Shown here in pieces: positions 62,011-64,000 of a stretch of DNA of 64,000 nucleotides; position 1 is the first letter of the stretch, and the number at the start of each line of letters is the position of its first letter. The DNA is from Novosphingobium sp. SG751A (GTDB lineage Bacteria > Pseudomonadota > Alphaproteobacteria > Sphingomonadales > Sphingomonadaceae), in contig NZ_JABGCB010000002.1 of assembly GCF_013149295.1 (NCBI RefSeq), positions 248,001 through 312,000 of the forward strand, given 5' to 3'. The translations under genes were made by a program, and so were the position numbers. The notes beneath the pieces are model-generated. The model made no database searches. It was not told the origin of the DNA and saw only the letters and a program-made list of their open reading frames with translations.

Positions 62011-62357
62011 GCCATCTCGCAACCGCCGAGGCGATGATTGCCGCCTATAACGCGCAGGATGCCGACCTTTACGTCTCCTATATGACCGATGATGCCTGCG
62101 AAGCGGGTTATCGCGGGGCTGTGGTGCGTGAAGGCAAAGAAGGCACCCGCACGGGTCTGGCCGCCGCTTTTGCCAAGTGGCCGCACAACCATGCCGAGAT
62201 CCGCGAAAAGCAGGCCATCGGCAATTATGTGCTGTTCCGCGAATATGTCACGCGCGGCCCGGCCAGCGATGGTTCGGAACTGGTTGAGCCGTTCGAAGTC
62301 ATCGCCGTCTATTCGTTCGAGGGCGACAAATGCTCTCGCGTGGAGTTCATCCGCTAA
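62007..62357 (+). CDS. NTF2/SnoaL-like protein embedded in the nuo operon
   Basis: 116 residues from a GTG (62007) overlapping the nuoD stop by GTGA; its stop overlaps the nuoE ATG (TAATG). The coupling on both sides indicates a real gene. The sequence ([22 protein letters not shown], then [19 protein letters not shown] and [20 protein letters not shown]) fits the cone-shaped NTF2-like fold. Not a known complex I subunit; may be an assembly helper, an enzyme or a passenger. Confidence 0.8.
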   Translation: MSHLATAEAMIAAYNAQDADLYVSYMTDDACEAGYRGAVVREGKEGTRTGLAAAFAKWPHNHAEIREKQAIGNYVLFREYVTRGPASDGSELVEPFEVIAVYSFEGDKCSRVEFIR

Positions 62358-63025
62358 TGGCTGATCGTCATATCTATCCCGATAGCCCCGAGCTGCGCGC
62401 GCGTTGGGGCAATTTCGCGTGGACCGAGGCCAATGCGGCCAAGGCTAAGGAAATCGTCGCGCGTTACCCCGAGGGGCGTCAGCGTTCTGCTTCGATGCCT
62501 CTGCTCGATCTGGCCCAGCGTCAGGTGGGCGCGGAAACGAACACGCAGGGCTGGCTGCCGATCCCGGTGATGGAATATGTCGCGAATTATCTCGACATGC
62601 CGATCATCCGCGTGGTCGAGGTCGCCACCTTCTATACCATGTATAATCTGGTTCCGGTCGGAAAGTTCCATGTGCAGGTCTGCGGCACTACGCCCTGCAT
62701 GCTGCGTGGCTCGGACGATCTGATCTCGGTCTGCAAGGCCAAGAAGATGCCGACCGGCGGCGTCTCGGAGGATGGTCTCTGGACCTTCACCGAGGTGGAA
62801 TGCATGGGCAATTGCTCGTCAGCGCCGATGGTGCAGATCAATGACGACAATTACGAAGACCTGACCGCCGATCGTTTCGAGGGCATTCTGGATGCTCTGG
62901 CGCGCGGCGAGAGCCCCAAGACGGGGACGCAGGAACCGGGTCGTCACACGGTTGAACCGGCCGGTGCGCTCTCGAACCTGCACGCGATGGTGGGCGAAAA
63001 TCACGATTATCGGGGGGAGTGGTAA
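62357..63025 (+). CDS. nuoE: NADH-quinone oxidoreductase subunit E
   Basis: 222 residues from ATG 62357 (TAATG overlap). Thioredoxin-like [2Fe-2S] domain: EVATFYTMYNLVPVGKFHVQVCGTTPCMLRG and VECMGNCSSAPMVQIND carry the four Cys ligands of cluster N1a. The last ~40 residues form an extra tail. Part of the NADH-dehydrogenase module with NuoF. Confidence 0.97.
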   Translation: MADRHIYPDSPELRARWGNFAWTEANAAKAKEIVARYPEGRQRSASMPLLDLAQRQVGAETNTQGWLPIPVMEYVANYLDMPIIRVVEVATFYTMYNLVPVGKFHVQVCGTTPCMLRGSDDLISVCKAKKMPTGGVSEDGLWTFTEVECMGNCSSAPMVQINDDNYEDLTADRFEGILDALARGESPKTGTQEPGRHTVEPAGALSNLHAMVGENHDYRGEW

Positions 63026-63028
63026 GTC

Positions 63029-64000
63029 ATGGCCCTTCAGGACAAGGATCGTATCTTCACCAACCTCTACGGCTATCAGCCGTGGAATCTGGCAGCGGCG
63101 CGCGCTCGCGGCGATTGGGACAACACCAAGGCGCTGATGGAGCGCGGCCGCGACGCGATCATTCAGGAAATCAAGGATTCGGGCCTTCGCGGTCGTGGCG
63201 GTGCGGGTTTCCCCACAGGCATGAAATGGAGCTTCATGCCCAAGGAAAGCAAGGACGGTCGTCCCAGCTTCCTGGTCATCAATGCCGACGAATCCGAACC
63301 GGGTTCGTGCAAAGACCGCGAAATCATCCGCCACGATCCGCATAAGCTGATCGAAGGCGCGCTGGTTGCCGGTTTTGCGATGGGGGCCCGTGCGGCCTAC
63401 ATCTATATTCGCGGCGAATATATCCGCGAAGCCGAAACGCTGTTTGCCGCTGTTGCCGAGGCTTATGACGCCGGTCTGGTGGGCAAGAACGCCAGCGGTT
63501 CGGGCTATGATTTCGACGTCTTCGTCCACCGCGGCGCTGGCGCTTATATCTGCGGCGAAGAAACCGCGATGATCGAGAGCATCGAAGGTAAGAAGGGCCA
63601 GCCCCGCCTCAAGCCTCCGTTCCCTGCCGGTGCCGGTCTTTATGGCTGCCCGACCACGGTGAACAATGTCGAATCGATTGCCGTGGCCCCCACCATCCTG
63701 CGTCGCGGCGCGAGCTGGTTCGCTTCGTTCGGGCGTGAGAACAATAAGGGCACCAAGCTCTTCCAGATCTCGGGCCATGTGAACAAGCCCTGCGTGGTCG
63801 AAGAAGAAATGTCGATCCCGTTCAGCGAACTGATCGAGAAGCATTGCGGCGGCATTCGCGGCGGCAAGGACAATCTGCTGGCGGTGATCCCCGGCGGTTC
63901 GTCGGTCCCGCTGGTGCCTGCCGAACAGATCTGGGACGCGCCGATGGACTTTGACGGTCTGCGTGCGGTCGGCTCGGGTCTGGGCACGGCGGCGGTGATT
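63029..64000 (+). CDS. nuoF: NADH-quinone oxidoreductase subunit F (3' partial)
   Basis: 324 codons seen, cut by the window end; the start ATG is 3 bp after the nuoE stop. The NADH/FMN-binding signatures are present: [34 protein letters not shown] and [22 protein letters not shown]. Oxidises NADH and passes electrons to the cluster chain. The C-terminal [4Fe-4S] ligands lie beyond the window. Confidence 0.97.
   Translation, partial: MALQDKDRIFTNLYGYQPWNLAAARARGDWDNTKALMERGRDAIIQEIKDSGLRGRGGAGFPTGMKWSFMPKESKDGRPSFLVINADESEPGSCKDREIIRHDPHKLIEGALVAGFAMGARAAYIYIRGEYIREAETLFAAVAEAYDAGLVGKNASGSGYDFDVFVHRGAGAYICGEETAMIESIEGKKGQPRLKPPFPAGAGLYGCPTTVNNVESIAVAPTILRRGASWFASFGRENNKGTKLFQISGHVNKPCVVEEEMSIPFSELIEKHCGGIRGGKDNLLAVIPGGSSVPLVPAEQIWDAPMDFDGLRAVGSGLGTAAVI

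Overview
The window is GC-rich chromosomal DNA from an alphaproteobacterium, most likely a sphingomonad close to Novosphingobium. This is inferred from gene content: a complete exosortase A (XrtA) exopolysaccharide locus, ferulate/4-hydroxybenzoate catabolism, a TonB-dependent receptor, the rne / N-acetylmuramoyl-alanine amidase / PBP1A / prfB neighbourhood and a 14-subunit-type nuo operon. No rRNA or tRNA gene was seen, so the genus is not proven.

Layout. 1-8.2 kb: the end of a GGDEF-EAL-PilZ protein, lepA, a DUF779 gene, a histidine kinase/response regulator pair and a TonB-dependent receptor. 8.3-8.8 kb: an orphan gene whose +1 frame encodes a proline-rich lipoprotein, closely resembling a phage Rz/Rz1 spanin pair; it was found by reading all frames. 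8.9-11.9 kb: a divergent LysR / DODA-dioxygenase / azoreductase / YceI cassette. 12-18.1 kb: aromatic catabolism, with a FadR-type regulator, hydroxycinnamoyl-CoA hydratase-lyase, an NDP-forming acyl-CoA synthetase, an AraC-type regulator and pobA; these would take ferulate or coumarate to the aldehyde and 4-hydroxybenzoate to protocatechuate. 18.1-20.1 kb: an exported orphan protein and trxB.

20.1-39.3 kb is the XrtA locus. The minus-strand half holds two hydrolases, an acyl carrier protein and a GNAT/FemAB-like protein. The plus-strand half holds an acyl-CoA ligase, a PLP decarboxylase, the export lipoprotein, a chain-length regulator, a tyrosine kinase, an outer-membrane barrel, an AAA ATPase, a deacetylase, a FemAB protein, a glycosyltransferase, exosortase A and an amidotransferase. 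At 39.5 kb follows a crotonase-fold protein that carries the two RpfF-type glutamates, so it is a candidate DSF quorum-signal synthase.

40.5-46 kb (minus strand): zapE, a small secreted protein, sdhB without sdhCDA, and rne, which has lineage-type low-complexity repeats and a long structured leader. 46.9-55.2 kb: amidase, PBP1A, then metallophosphoesterase/SGNH hydrolase (minus), a periplasmic peroxiredoxin, prfB, and a class A beta-lactamase whose start overlaps the prfB stop. 55.4-58.9 kb: a nitronate-monooxygenase-like protein, an SH3 protein and a thiolase. 59.2-64 kb: nuoABCD, an NTF2-like ORF, nuoE and the start of nuoF, cut by the window end.

Start codons were chosen from Shine-Dalgarno spacing, overlaps with neighbours and family length. 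Function calls rest on motifs read by eye; no database search was made.
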